In this document: positions 1-8,177 of the stretch, piece after piece | How the letters are laid out: the number at the start of each line of letters is the position of its first letter | Position numbering within the stretch: the first letter of the stretch is position 1 | DNA from: Methanoregula boonei 6A8 | GTDB taxonomy: Archaea; Halobacteriota; Methanomicrobia; Methanomicrobiales; Methanospirillaceae | Length of the DNA: 64,000 nt | Direction of reading: 5' to 3' | Assembly: GCF_000017625.1 (NCBI RefSeq) | Contig: NC_009712.1 | Span: forward strand, 1,240,001-1,304,000 | Notes under the pieces: generated by a model | What the model saw: the letters and a program-made list of their open reading frames with translations, nothing else | What the model was told of the DNA's origin: nothing | Database searches by the model: none | Position numbers and translations under genes: made by a program

Positions 1-1
1 C

Positions 2-478
2 CACGAGCGAATCTTCTATGAGCAGGTGACAAGGAGCATGGCAGCCCGGCAGGCTCAGGAGCTGCTTGTCCCGGCAATCATCCACTGCCCTCCCAAAGAT
101 ACTGCGATTCTCAAAAGCCTGATCCCCGCGCTTGCTCAGGAAGGTGTTATTATCGAGGAGTTCGGGGCCGGATCCTTTCTGGTCCGGGCAGTTCCTGCCC
201 TGATGGGAAAGGTGGAGGGGCCGGCAATGATTGACGACCTGGTAAGCGATCTCCTCCACAAGGACCTTGACCGCCCGGTCAGCGACCGGGAGCGCCTGAC
301 CCGGATCATTGCCTGCCGGAGCGCGATAAAAGCCGGTACGGTCTGCACCGTCGAACAGTGCCGGCGGCTTATTTCCCAGCTCAGGGCAACAACGACACCG
401 TTTACCTGCCCGCACGGCCGGCCCACCATGGTCAGGTTCACCCGCGCAAAACTGGACGAGATGTTCAAGCGGACATAA
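2..478 (+). CDS. mutL: DNA mismatch repair protein MutL, C-terminal part (partial)
   Basis: The frame is open at the left edge, so only about 158 C-terminal residues are present. It opens with HERIFYEQ, which matches the start of the MutL C-terminal dimerisation domain (usually preceded by DQHAA). Near the end it has the conserved CRSAIKAG segment and the CPHGRP motif, followed by FTRAKLDEMFKR at the terminus, as in bacterial-type MutL. MutL couples MutS mismatch recognition to strand processing; this domain forms the dimer and carries zinc-binding residues in nicking MutLs. The gene ends in an A-rich stretch facing the convergent corA-like gene. mutS is presumably outside the window. The family call is secure; the full length cannot be judged. 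Confidence 0.9.
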   Translation, partial: HERIFYEQVTRSMAARQAQELLVPAIIHCPPKDTAILKSLIPALAQEGVIIEEFGAGSFLVRAVPALMGKVEGPAMIDDLVSDLLHKDLDRPVSDRERLTRIIACRSAIKAGTVCTVEQCRRLISQLRATTTPFTCPHGRPTMVRFTRAKLDEMFKRT

Positions 479-514
479 AAAAAAATCACCATTTAAAAAA
501 AAGGAAATCGTATT
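479..514. terminator. A/T-rich bidirectional terminator between convergent genes
   Basis: The 36 bases between the convergent mutL and corA-like stop codons hold an A9 run and an A8 run. Read on the minus strand these are T-runs just after the corA-like stop, the usual form of intrinsic termination in archaea. The call is inferred from position and composition. Confidence 0.45.
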
Positions 515-2065
515 TCACATCCTGAGCCAGCCGAGCCGGTAATACACCCAAGCCGTGGCAAGCATGGCAATTCCCACAATGACTACGATCTGGGGAAGGG
601 ATATTGGCCAGGGATTACCCTCAAGGTTCGAACCAAGGAGGCTTCCTACCACCGTCGGGATAATGGTCAGTGCAGAGAGGACCGCGATCAGCTTCATGAC
701 CCGGCCCATCTGGAACGAGGTAGCATTGAAGTAATAATCATTCAGCGATGAGACGTTTTCCGTGATATCGTCAGAGATATCGTACAGGTACGATGCCCGG
801 TCCAGAAGGGCCGAGAAACGCGAACCATCCTCCATGCCATGGAGTACCACCTTGCCGGTTACAATGCTGTTAAGGACATCCCGGGTATGGAGGAGCCAGG
901 AGTGGATCCGGACCGATTCTTTTTTGAGCCTGAAGGTTTCCGAAAAGAAACTTGCCGGCTGTTCGCTTATGGGAAGCGAGCCGGTGTATTCCAGTTCGTC
1001 TTCGATGGAACGCAATGTCTCCTCCATCCTTGATAACGCATCCTGGAAGAACCGGTAGGTTATTTCCGCAGGGGTAAGGGTATCGTGTTCCAGGAGTGCG
1101 TCTTTTGCGATCAGTGCCGGGGCCTGGGGTGGCAGGGCAGAGAAAGTCAGCAGGGTGTGATCCTTACTCACAATGAGGATCCATCGCCACGCAATGAGGA
1201 TCTGCCGGGGGTTTGCCGGATTGTGGCGGCTTTCTCGGATTTTCAGGTACACCGCGGCATATGTACGGTGGGATCTTGCCCAGGGAAATGCACGTTCCCT
1301 GAGCGCCTCACTGAGAAGGCTTACAGAAACCCCGGTCAACCGGGAAATATTTGGGAGATCCGCCGGTGTGACTGAGGTAAAATCATACCATTTCATGACC
1401 CCTTCGGGGAGCCCGGTCGGGATAGTGCGATCAGCATCCGGAAGCTCGCGCAATTCCCGGGCAAGCCAGGTTCTGCCGGTACCGGCAGGGGCAGGATACA
1501 GGATACTTACAGTACACTCCTGAGCCCGGACAGTTGAGGTATCTGTATCCTGATCCGATCCGGACTCTGTGCGGGCATATACCCGGGTACCCAGCGCCGC
1601 GCTCCGGGCGAGCCGGAGCAACCGGAGCAGACGCAGGGATCCGGTTACGGTCTGGAATGCCCCGGCAAGTATGCCAGCTACCGGTGCGGCAATAATAAAG
1701 AGATCCAGGATATGCCAGGGATTTATAAAAAATTCCCGACGGTTTTCTGCAAACGCGAGCTTGAGTGTATATTCGAGAATAAAAATTACGAGGATTGCAC
1801 TGTCAAGCGTACCCAATACGACCTGTCCCGCAGGGGAAATCTCCACAAAGAACGGGATAAGGAGGACAGGAATAAGGACAAGGGAGAGTGCGATCATCAG
1901 GTAATCGGAAAAGATGGCATCAATGCTCCTCTGGAGCCGTGGACGCCGTGAACCCTGCTCCATGTCCTGCCAGTCTTTCCAGCGCATAAAGCGCTCCTCT
2001 CCATCGGTCGCCCCGCCCCCCTCGTACTGGTGGGCGCTGTCTTTTGGATCCTGACCCATACGCAT
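515..2065 (-). CDS. CorA-family transporter with N-terminal voltage-sensor-like domain
   Basis: 516 residues. About residues 45-165 look like a four-helix voltage sensor: S1 near YLMIALSLVLIPVLLIPF, S2 with the EYTLKL pattern, S3 with NPWHILDLFII, and an S4-like helix LRLLRLLRLAR with Arg at every third position. A soluble alpha/beta and long helical CorA cytoplasmic domain follows, then two C-terminal membrane helices. The first ends where CorA proteins carry GMN; here it reads GSN (LLGSNLEGNPW). CorA proteins are pentameric divalent-cation channels of the membrane. AAGGA precedes the ATG at 2065; the ATG at 2059 has better spacing and may be the true start. The CorA call is firm; ion, gating and voltage sensing are inference. 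Confidence 0.8.
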   Translation of the reverse strand: MRMGQDPKDSAHQYEGGGATDGEERFMRWKDWQDMEQGSRRPRLQRSIDAIFSDYLMIALSLVLIPVLLIPFFVEISPAGQVVLGTLDSAILVIFILEYTLKLAFAENRREFFINPWHILDLFIIAAPVAGILAGAFQTVTGSLRLLRLLRLARSAALGTRVYARTESGSDQDTDTSTVRAQECTVSILYPAPAGTGRTWLARELRELPDADRTIPTGLPEGVMKWYDFTSVTPADLPNISRLTGVSVSLLSEALRERAFPWARSHRTYAAVYLKIRESRHNPANPRQILIAWRWILIVSKDHTLLTFSALPPQAPALIAKDALLEHDTLTPAEITYRFFQDALSRMEETLRSIEDELEYTGSLPISEQPASFFSETFRLKKESVRIHSWLLHTRDVLNSIVTGKVVLHGMEDGSRFSALLDRASYLYDISDDITENVSSLNDYYFNATSFQMGRVMKLIAVLSALTIIPTVVGSLLGSNLEGNPWPISLPQIVVIVGIAMLATAWVYYRLGWLRM

Positions 2066-2195
2066 TTCCTTAAGATACGATAGTCAGGTACACTACATAA
2101 AGAGTATTTAACCTTGCAGTTTCCGGCCCGGTCGGGACGGCACCGGTTATCAGGGGAACGGCTACCAAAAAGCGGGAAAATCCCGGCAGATTGTC

Positions 2196-3143
2196 ATGCA
2201 GCAATCCCAATTCTTATCATCTTATGAAAAGATCCGTACGGGAGAAATGACGGGCGCTGTCAGGAAAAAAAAGAGCATCCAGTCTATGCTCGACACAAAC
2301 GATTTTGCCTTTTCGCCAGACATCCCGACAGAGGATGAGGGGATTCAATTCCGGAACATGGTGCTTTTGTTTTACCAATCCCGCGGCCGGCACGACATGC
2401 TCTGGCGTCACACGGATGACCCGTACCGGATCCTGGTCTCGGAAATCATGCTCCAGCAGACGCAGGTAGACCGCGTTGCGATAAAGTATCCTGAATTCAT
2501 TGCTGCATTCCCGGATGCAGCGGCCCTTGCCCGGGCCCCTCTTGCCGATGTACTGGCTGCATGGCAGGGAATGGGATATAACCGCCGGGCAGTGGCCTTA
2601 AAGAAAAGCGCTGAAAAGATGGTGGATGAATTTGGTGGTACGCTTCCCGGCGACCCGGCGGTTCTAGCCACCTTTCCCGGCATCGGGCCGGCAACTGCAG
2701 CCTCCATCTGTGCTTTTGCCTATAACCTGCCGGTGGTCTTTATCGAGACGAACATCCGCCGGGTCTTTATCCATTTCTTCTTTTCCGATGCGGACACGGT
2801 AACCGATGCAGAGATCCTGCCGCTTGTGGAACAGACCCTTGACCGGGAAAATCCCCGGGTCTGGTACTGGGCACTGATGGATCTCGGCACGGAACTCAAA
2901 AAAAAGGTACCCAATCCCAACCGAAAGAGCGCGGCTTACGTAAAACAAGCCCCGTTTGCGGGATCGGACCGGCGGATCCGGGGCCTGATCCTGAAATATG
3001 TCATAGCACATGCCCCGGTCCGGGAGAAGGCAATTGTTACTGCAGTAGCAGAAGATCCGGCCCGTATTCGCCGGATCCTTGCTATGCTTGAACGTGAGGG
3101 ATTTCTGGCAAAAGCAAAGGACGGGTTCCGGATCGCAGAATAA
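2196..3143 (+). CDS. MutY-like HhH-GPD DNA glycosylase lacking the Fe-S loop
   Basis: HhH-GPD base-excision enzyme. The MutY-type helix SEIMLQQTQV with its catalytic Glu is present, then the helix-hairpin-helix ATFPGIGPATAASICAF. Where MutY has the catalytic Asp (DGNV), this protein reads FIETNIRRVF, with Glu in place of Asp. The C-terminal four-cysteine cluster loop is absent: after ALMDLGTELKK there are no cysteines. A small winged-helix-like tail ends the protein. The family normally removes adenine from A:8-oxoG or processes T:G mismatches; substrate is not deducible here. The domain begins near residue 50, so ATGs at 2249 (GGGAG just upstream) or 2289 are possible starts. It stands alone between divergent corA-like and a plus-strand gene. 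Confidence 0.75.
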   Translation: MQQSQFLSSYEKIRTGEMTGAVRKKKSIQSMLDTNDFAFSPDIPTEDEGIQFRNMVLLFYQSRGRHDMLWRHTDDPYRILVSEIMLQQTQVDRVAIKYPEFIAAFPDAAALARAPLADVLAAWQGMGYNRRAVALKKSAEKMVDEFGGTLPGDPAVLATFPGIGPATAASICAFAYNLPVVFIETNIRRVFIHFFFSDADTVTDAEILPLVEQTLDRENPRVWYWALMDLGTELKKKVPNPNRKSAAYVKQAPFAGSDRRIRGLILKYVIAHAPVREKAIVTAVAEDPARIRRILAMLEREGFLAKAKDGFRIAE

Positions 3144-3210
3144 GCAGTCCTGTTCCGATCACCATATTGATATGCCCGGTTGTCCACATTTCCTCTCTTG
3201 AGGAACTCTT

Positions 3211-3744
3211 ATGCCGGACCTCAAAAACATCCCCGATAACGTGCGCTGGCACTACGCTGCACAGTGCGCTGCAAAACTCCCGGCGCTGTACGAGATCTCG
3301 TTCCGTGATGCCCTGGGAGAAAAATTTGCCGTGCTCGAACAGGATATCTGGATGGAAATAGCAAAGATGGTAAAGGAGATCGCTCATACAAGCTCTTTTC
3401 CGACCGGGAATGCAAAGGAGATTGCAAAGGCCGTCCAGAATGCCACCATCATTCTTTTCGGGCCCGAATACGGCGGCGAGATCATGGAAGTTTCAGATGA
3501 TGGTGCGGTGATACTGGTCAAACGCTGCCCGTTTCTGGTCCACAGTGATACGCTCTCAAGCGATCACGAACGTGCCTTCTCCCGCTGCATGGCGCTTACC
3601 CTTACGGCAGTCCCTATCCTCAACAAGGACTATACCGCACGTTTCGTGCGGGCCATGTGTACCGGCGACAAACGGTGTGAAGTGAAGATCGAGAAAAAGC
3701 CCCCGGTGTCAAAAAAAGAGGAGAAAACGGGTGTAAAGAAATAG
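3211..3744 (+). CDS. Conserved hypothetical protein with C-terminal Cys-GD-Cys motif
   Basis: 177 residues with no membrane segment and no signal peptide. The C-terminal part has RCPF, a second Cys in SRCMALTLTAVP and the pattern MCTGDKRCEVKIEKK, then a Lys-rich tail. The Cys-x-GD-x-x-Cys ending resembles L-2-amino-thiazoline-4-carboxylic-acid-hydrolase-like and V4R-like ligand proteins common in methanogens; this similarity is from memory and weak. GAGG lies 8 bases upstream of the ATG, supporting the start. Codon use matches neighbouring genes. Function unknown; a small-molecule or metal-binding role is only a guess. Confidence 0.6.
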   Translation: MPDLKNIPDNVRWHYAAQCAAKLPALYEISFRDALGEKFAVLEQDIWMEIAKMVKEIAHTSSFPTGNAKEIAKAVQNATIILFGPEYGGEIMEVSDDGAVILVKRCPFLVHSDTLSSDHERAFSRCMALTLTAVPILNKDYTARFVRAMCTGDKRCEVKIEKKPPVSKKEEKTGVKK

Positions 3745-3785
3745 CCGGATTATTCCCGGTATCCCATTTTTGGTCAGACCTGTTT

Positions 3786-3977
3786 TTACCTGAGTATATA
3801 CCCGATGATCACGCAGACAATACCCGGATAGAAGAGAACGGAAAAATACGCCCGTATCTCGGCAGGCAGGAACCCAAGCCCGTTAAGCTCGGGAAGGATC
3901 AGCAGGATAAGGCCGACAATAAAGAACAGGTAGCTGAACTGCGTTTTTGAGACAGATGAAGACTTTCCGGCACTCAT
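3786..3977 (-). CDS. Small two-helix membrane protein
   Basis: 63 residues. A short polar N-terminus (Ser/Lys-rich) is followed by two hydrophobic segments, one around FFIVGLILLILPEL and one at the C-terminal VLFYPGIVCVIIGYIL, giving a helical hairpin in the membrane. AGGGAA precedes the ATG with good spacing. It is followed on the same strand by nothing obvious, and is separated from the next upstream membrane ORF by about 80 bases. No family recognised. It is probably real because hydrophobicity, ribosome site and codon use agree. Confidence 0.55.
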   Translation of the reverse strand: MSAGKSSSVSKTQFSYLFFIVGLILLILPELNGLGFLPAEIRAYFSVLFYPGIVCVIIGYILR

Positions 3978-4056
3978 GAGGTATTCCCTGTTCCAGAGGT
4001 TGGATCCCTTCCCGTAAAAGAGTTATTACCGTACGGGATCCTGACCCGGGCGCATT

Positions 4057-4227
4057 TCAGTTGGTTTTTGTGCTGTCCCTGAGGACGAAAAAGGCCACAA
4101 GGCCAAAGACGATCCCCACGACAACGGCAAACCCCGCCGGTGTACCGATCAGGGCAACGATGATCGCGACAATAATCCCAAGGAGGATCCCCTTTACCTG
4201 CGGTGCGGTAAGACGCCAGACCTTCAT
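4057..4227 (-). CDS. Small membrane protein
   Basis: 56 residues from the ATG at 4227: a short basic N-terminus (MKVWRL), then two hydrophobic stretches rich in Ile, Val and Gly ending in FFVLRDSTKTN. A TATA-like sequence about 25 bases upstream of 4227 would give a nearly leaderless transcript. A longer version beginning at 4311 would overlap the cbiE stop as TGATG, suggesting coupling to the cobalamin operon, but its extra 28 residues look non-natural. No family recognised. The start is the main uncertainty. Confidence 0.5.
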   Translation of the reverse strand: MKVWRLTAPQVKGILLGIIVAIIVALIGTPAGFAVVVGIVFGLVAFFVLRDSTKTN

Positions 4228-4310
4228 GCCGGTTTGTTTTGATCCCGGAAGTAAATAGAGATCGCGTTTACCAAAGCCTCCCGGGGAATCGCGGTAAACG
4301 GGTACCGGCA

Positions 4311-4922
4311 TCAGGCCGGTTTCTTTGCGACTTCCCCGAATTGTCCGATCACCAGGGAGTAGAGATCCGCATCAGGCAGGGGCGGGGCTGCGAGATCACC
4401 GGTCAGGATCTGTTCATCGGGATATCCCAGATTTTCACAGACCGCGATCCGGATCTGCCCGGGAAGCCCCATGGTACCCAGGCGCCGGTATAATTCGTCC
4501 ACGTCAAAGCGGGGATCTGCAATGAGAAAAACCACTTTTTCCCGGCGGAGTTCCTCAATGGTCTCCTGCATGGCCCGGTCATGCCCCCGCCCGTGGGCAA
4601 CGATCACGGCTACCCGGGAGAGCGGGAGATGGAGCCGGGCAGCAGCTACCTGGAGGGAGGAGATACCGGGCACCACTTCCCCGGGCAGGTACCCAAGGCC
4701 GGCAAGCATAGGATCGCCGGTCGAGAGCACAACGGCATTCTCGGGGAGCTGGGCAAGGTTCCGGTAATCGCTGATGGACCTGACTACGCAGGTGGGCGGG
4801 ATGAGTTTCTGTACCATTTCGATGGCCCGGCCGGAGCCGTAAATGAGCCGTGCCGAGCGGATCACCTGTACCGCCTGCTCGGTGATCAGGCCCGGTCCGC
4901 ACCCCACACCAACGATCTTCAT
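4311..4922 (-). CDS. cbiE: Cobalt-precorrin-7 (C5)-methyltransferase CbiE
   Basis: 203 residues, the usual length of a stand-alone CbiE. Tetrapyrrole methylase fold: N-terminal VGVGCGPGLIT glycine loop, the STGDPMLAGLG motif and the VVPGISSLQVAAA motif that bind S-adenosylmethionine and corrin. It methylates C5 of the cobalt-corrin ring in the anaerobic B12 pathway; its partner CbiT methylates C15 and decarboxylates, and here is encoded separately at the head of the same operon. The ATG overlaps the cbiD stop as ATGA. It is the last recognised cbi gene of the transcript. Paralogous methylases nearby differ in these motifs, so the assignment is good. Confidence 0.9.
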   Translation of the reverse strand: MKIVGVGCGPGLITEQAVQVIRSARLIYGSGRAIEMVQKLIPPTCVVRSISDYRNLAQLPENAVVLSTGDPMLAGLGYLPGEVVPGISSLQVAAARLHLPLSRVAVIVAHGRGHDRAMQETIEELRREKVVFLIADPRFDVDELYRRLGTMGLPGQIRIAVCENLGYPDEQILTGDLAAPPLPDADLYSLVIGQFGEVAKKPA

Positions 4923-5923
4923 GGACTCTCCGCGATAACAGTTCCTTCCCGGTTCACCAGTACCACCCGCACGCGGGGATGTTTTTTCTTATATGCTACA
5001 AGGATGGGGAGTGCGACCGAAGGGAAAGAAGGCGAGGCTGCAAGCTCTTCCACGGTCGCATACCCGGTCTTATCCAGAATATGCGGTTCGATATATTTTA
5101 AGATCAGGGCCGGCAGGCCGCAGAGAGTAACTTCCCCTTTGGCCGCGGCAAGTGCTCCTTTTATCTTACCTCCGGCAAGCACTACTTCACGATCGGGAAA
5201 AAGCAGCCGGGCATACCTGAGCCCGACCCGTCCGGTAGTGATAACCGGGTCTGTTGCCCCGGCCACACGGGCTATCACCGAATCTTCAAGATGATCGTCC
5301 CAGGGTTCGACAAGACCGGTTGAACCAAGCACCGAAATCCCGCCTTCGATTCCAATCCTGGGGTTAAGGGTCTGGTCTGCAATGGTCCTCCCTTCCGGGA
5401 TTGAGAGCGTAACGGTTGCACCGGAAAGACCGGTTGCTCCAAGTGCTTCTTCCATGGAGGAGAGGATGCAGGCAAGCGGGGCTGTGCTTATGGCCGGTTC
5501 CCTTTTTTTGTACCGCGGTGTATCCCGTACAAAGTGGCCGATGCCCGGCCCGGGTACCAGCAAAATCCCTTTTTGGGCAACTGCGGCATCTGCAATAAAT
5601 TCGATCCCGGCAGTCACATCGGAGGGGTAATCGCCGGCGTACTTCCTGCACGAGGCATGACCGGCCCGGGCCTTGACCGGAAGATCTGCAGAAAGCCCGC
5701 AGGGCAGCTGAATTGTTACCCGTGAAATATCCCCGGCAAGGGAGAGTATTGCTGCCTTGCATGCAGCAGCGGCAGTCGTCCCGGTAGTATATCCCCTCAA
5801 AAGCACGGTTCCTGACGAGGTGAGTACCGCAGATCCCCCTCTGACCTTCTCAAGGCCGGCAGGATCGGATACCTTCTCTACCCATGCTGCGGGGTACACA
5901 AAACCGGTGACCGGGTCCCTCAT
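4919..5923 (-). CDS. cbiD: Cobalt-precorrin-5B (C1)-methyltransferase CbiD
   Basis: 334 residues. The family signature LRGYTTGTTAAAACKAA near residue 43 identifies CbiD, which is unrelated to the other corrin methylases. It adds the C1 methyl group after CbiG has opened the delta-lactone and released the C2 unit as acetaldehyde. Central motifs include VPGPGIGHFV and GIEGGISVLGSTG. It begins with an ATGA overlap with cbiC and ends with an ATGA overlap with cbiE, so translation of the three genes is probably coupled. Length is typical for the family. Confidence 0.92.
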   Translation of the reverse strand: MRDPVTGFVYPAAWVEKVSDPAGLEKVRGGSAVLTSSGTVLLRGYTTGTTAAAACKAAILSLAGDISRVTIQLPCGLSADLPVKARAGHASCRKYAGDYPSDVTAGIEFIADAAVAQKGILLVPGPGIGHFVRDTPRYKKREPAISTAPLACILSSMEEALGATGLSGATVTLSIPEGRTIADQTLNPRIGIEGGISVLGSTGLVEPWDDHLEDSVIARVAGATDPVITTGRVGLRYARLLFPDREVVLAGGKIKGALAAAKGEVTLCGLPALILKYIEPHILDKTGYATVEELAASPSFPSVALPILVAYKKKHPRVRVVLVNREGTVIAESP

Positions 5924-6585
5924 GGAGCCGATTCCTCAATCAGGATCGTTATAATCTCGTTTATGGCTGCAACTGCCACAGGAGTACCACCCCGTGTCCC
6001 CTCCGTGGAAACGGCGGGGATGTCAATTGTCCGCAGGAGCTCTTTTGATTCTGCTGCATTCACAAAACCCACCGGTGCACCGATCACAACTGCGGGCCGG
6101 ATACCCTCTTTGATCATAGCGCAGACCGTGAGAAGTGCGGACGGAGCGTTCCCGATCACCACAATGGACCCGGCAATCCTGTCGCGGAGTGCGATAAAAC
6201 CGGCAGAACTCCTTGTTATTCCCTGTTCCTGTGCAATATCACTGCCAAAATCGAGTGCGCAGAGGACCTCAGAATGGTGTCCTTTTTTCTGGATCCCGAC
6301 CTGGACCATGCGGATATCGGTAATGATCGGGGCACGGGCTTTAAGTGCGGCCACCGCTGCTGCTACCGGGTCGGCACTGAACCTGAGCAGGTCAGCCATG
6401 GCAAAATCGCCAACCGCGACCGAGCAGCGCTGCCGGACCCGGTCCTCAGGAGTTTTGTTCCCCACCATCTTCCGCGCAAGGGTCCGCGAGGTCTTTGAGA
6501 TCTCATAGGCCTCGGGAGTGGTTGCGCCGGGGTCAATATACGTACTTTCGGTGGTACCCGCGTGGTGTGATGATTCCTTTGACAT
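5920..6585 (-). CDS. cbiC: Cobalt-precorrin-8 methylmutase CbiC
   Basis: 221 residues from the ATG at 6585. Motifs: EAYEISKTSRTLARKM at the N-terminus, then IGNAPSAL, VIGAPVGFVNAAESKE and the glycine-rich STEGTRGGTPVAVAA near the C-terminus, all characteristic of precorrin-8X methylmutases. It moves the methyl from C11 to C12 to give cobyrinate. The start was chosen because GGAGG lies 10 bases upstream; this places the first 53 bases inside the 3' end of cbiH. Longer versions add unconserved residues. The gene ends in an ATGA overlap with cbiD. Confidence 0.9.
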   Translation of the reverse strand: MSKESSHHAGTTESTYIDPGATTPEAYEISKTSRTLARKMVGNKTPEDRVRQRCSVAVGDFAMADLLRFSADPVAAAVAALKARAPIITDIRMVQVGIQKKGHHSEVLCALDFGSDIAQEQGITRSSAGFIALRDRIAGSIVVIGNAPSALLTVCAMIKEGIRPAVVIGAPVGFVNAAESKELLRTIDIPAVSTEGTRGGTPVAVAAINEIITILIEESAP

Positions 6586-7321
6586 TGTTACCCATCCTCC
6601 ATATCCTGCTTTCGCTCCCGCCAATAATCACGGTCGTGTGCATGTCAACATCGTCCATGACATGTTCGATCTCCCCCAGTGTCACGATAACAGGGTCAGC
6701 CTGTCCCTCGCGAAGGGCATTTTTCACTATCGCTACCGGCACGGTTGGCGGATAATATTTCCGGGCATGCTCGATTGCAAGGGCAAAGTTGTGTGGCCGG
6801 CCATGGCTCCGGGGATTGTAGAGCACGACAGGAATCCCGACCGAAAATGCTGCATCGAGTCTCTTCTCGATCACTTCGAGCGGGGTTAAAAGGTCCGAGA
6901 GGGAAATGACCGCAAAATCCCCGGAGAGCGGGGATCCCACAAGGGAAGCGGCGGCGTTTGCTGCCGTAACGCCCGGCACGATCTCAACCGGGATCTCCGC
7001 CCCCGAGTGCTCCAGCACTTCGAGCACAATGCCGGCCATGCCGTACACCCCGGCATCACCGCCAGATACCATGGCAACAGTGTGGGACTGTGCAAGCTCG
7101 ATCGCTGTTTTTGCCCGCTCCACCTCTTTTCCCATCGAGCTCCGGATTACCTGCTTTCCTTCGAGCAGGGAGCCGATGGAGTCAAGGTAACTGTCGTTTC
7201 CGATGACATATTCCGCACGGGCAATCGCGTGTGCGGCCCGGACCGTCAGGTATTCCGTGCGGCCGGGACCAATTCCCACGATAAAAAGGCCGGGTGCAGG
7301 GTGCTCAGCGGGCAATGGCAA
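6533..7321 (-). CDS. cbiH: Cobalt-precorrin-3B (C17)-methyltransferase CbiH
   Basis: 262 residues. Tetrapyrrole methylase with IVGIGPGRTEYLT at the N-terminus, MVSGGDAGVYGMAG and VPGVTAANAAASLVGSPL, then VVLYNPRSHGRPH, the set typical of CobJ/CbiH ring-contraction enzymes. In the anaerobic pathway it methylates C17 and contracts the ring, forming the lactone later opened by CbiG. Its 5' end overlaps the cbiG 3' end by 17 bases and its 3' end overlaps cbiC by about 50 bases. The last 30 residues form a polar tail beyond the core fold. Confidence 0.92.
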   Translation of the reverse strand: MPLPAEHPAPGLFIVGIGPGRTEYLTVRAAHAIARAEYVIGNDSYLDSIGSLLEGKQVIRSSMGKEVERAKTAIELAQSHTVAMVSGGDAGVYGMAGIVLEVLEHSGAEIPVEIVPGVTAANAAASLVGSPLSGDFAVISLSDLLTPLEVIEKRLDAAFSVGIPVVLYNPRSHGRPHNFALAIEHARKYYPPTVPVAIVKNALREGQADPVIVTLGEIEHVMDDVDMHTTVIIGGSESRIWRMGNNVKGIITPRGYHRKYVY

Positions 7322-8177
7322 TGGTCACCTTTGAAAAAACTTTCTTGTTCATAATCAGTTCCCGGTGCTTTGAGACAGCAAGTGCACAGGGTTCGGCAAC
7401 GCCGATTAAACCGAGCCTCTTTGCCTTCGATGGAGTCCGGGGCACCTGCGCGTTAATAGTGTCATCGTCAAGGAATATTAAAGGGGCTGGGATTGAGGCA
7501 ACAGCGTCGATGAGCCCGGTCTCGCTGCATTTCTTTGCGGTCGTTGCAAAGAGCATGACCTCATCTTTTTGTATTCCCGCTTCTGCAAAAGCCCCGTTTA
7601 TCGCCCGGGTCACTTCGGCTTCAGTCACGCCCTTCCGGCAGCCGATCCCGACTGCATACGTGCCCCGGCGGATAAGTATGGAGACATCCGGGCCGGCAAG
7701 AACGATCCCGGGCCCGGGAACAGAATACACCTTGGTATTCCCGTCAAGGATCCCCGCATTGACCGCCCGTGTGGAGTCGTGGTTCACGATATCGCGACCC
7801 TCACGCTCTGCAATTCCCTCCACCGAATCATGCCCGGTAGCCTCAGTGGCCGTTGAGATGACCGGGATAAGCCCCAGTGCTTCAAGTTCCTTTGCAAGGG
7901 CATTTGCCCCATGGTGGCCACCAAGCAGAGGTACTGCATAGGAAAAATCCGGTGTGACCACAACAACAGCCGGGTCGGTCCACTTGTCCGAAAGCAGGGG
8001 AGCAATGCCCCGGACCGCGATGCCCATGGACATCAGCGCAACAATCCGCCGGGCTTTGGGAAAAACCTCGGCAAAGATTTCGGCCCGGTACTCCATAACA
8101 TCCGCATCAAGGAGTGCCGCAATCCGCCGGGCATCAGGCAGGAAGCGGGCCAGGGCGATCACAACCGAGTCTGTCAT
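7305..8177 (-). CDS. cbiG: Cobalt-precorrin-5A hydrolase CbiG
   Basis: 290 residues covering the three usual CbiG regions: an N-terminal domain with ALMSMGIAVRGIAPLL and PLLGGHHGANALA, a central linker, and a C-terminal domain with GIGCRKGVTEAEV and a Lys-rich AKKCSETGLIDA segment. It opens the delta-lactone of cobalt-precorrin-5A and releases the two-carbon fragment. The ATG overlaps the cbiF stop as ATGA. Its place between cbiF and cbiH is common in archaeal cbi operons. Confidence 0.92.
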   Translation of the reverse strand: MTDSVVIALARFLPDARRIAALLDADVMEYRAEIFAEVFPKARRIVALMSMGIAVRGIAPLLSDKWTDPAVVVVTPDFSYAVPLLGGHHGANALAKELEALGLIPVISTATEATGHDSVEGIAEREGRDIVNHDSTRAVNAGILDGNTKVYSVPGPGIVLAGPDVSILIRRGTYAVGIGCRKGVTEAEVTRAINGAFAEAGIQKDEVMLFATTAKKCSETGLIDAVASIPAPLIFLDDDTINAQVPRTPSKAKRLGLIGVAEPCALAVSKHRELIMNKKVFSKVTIAIAR

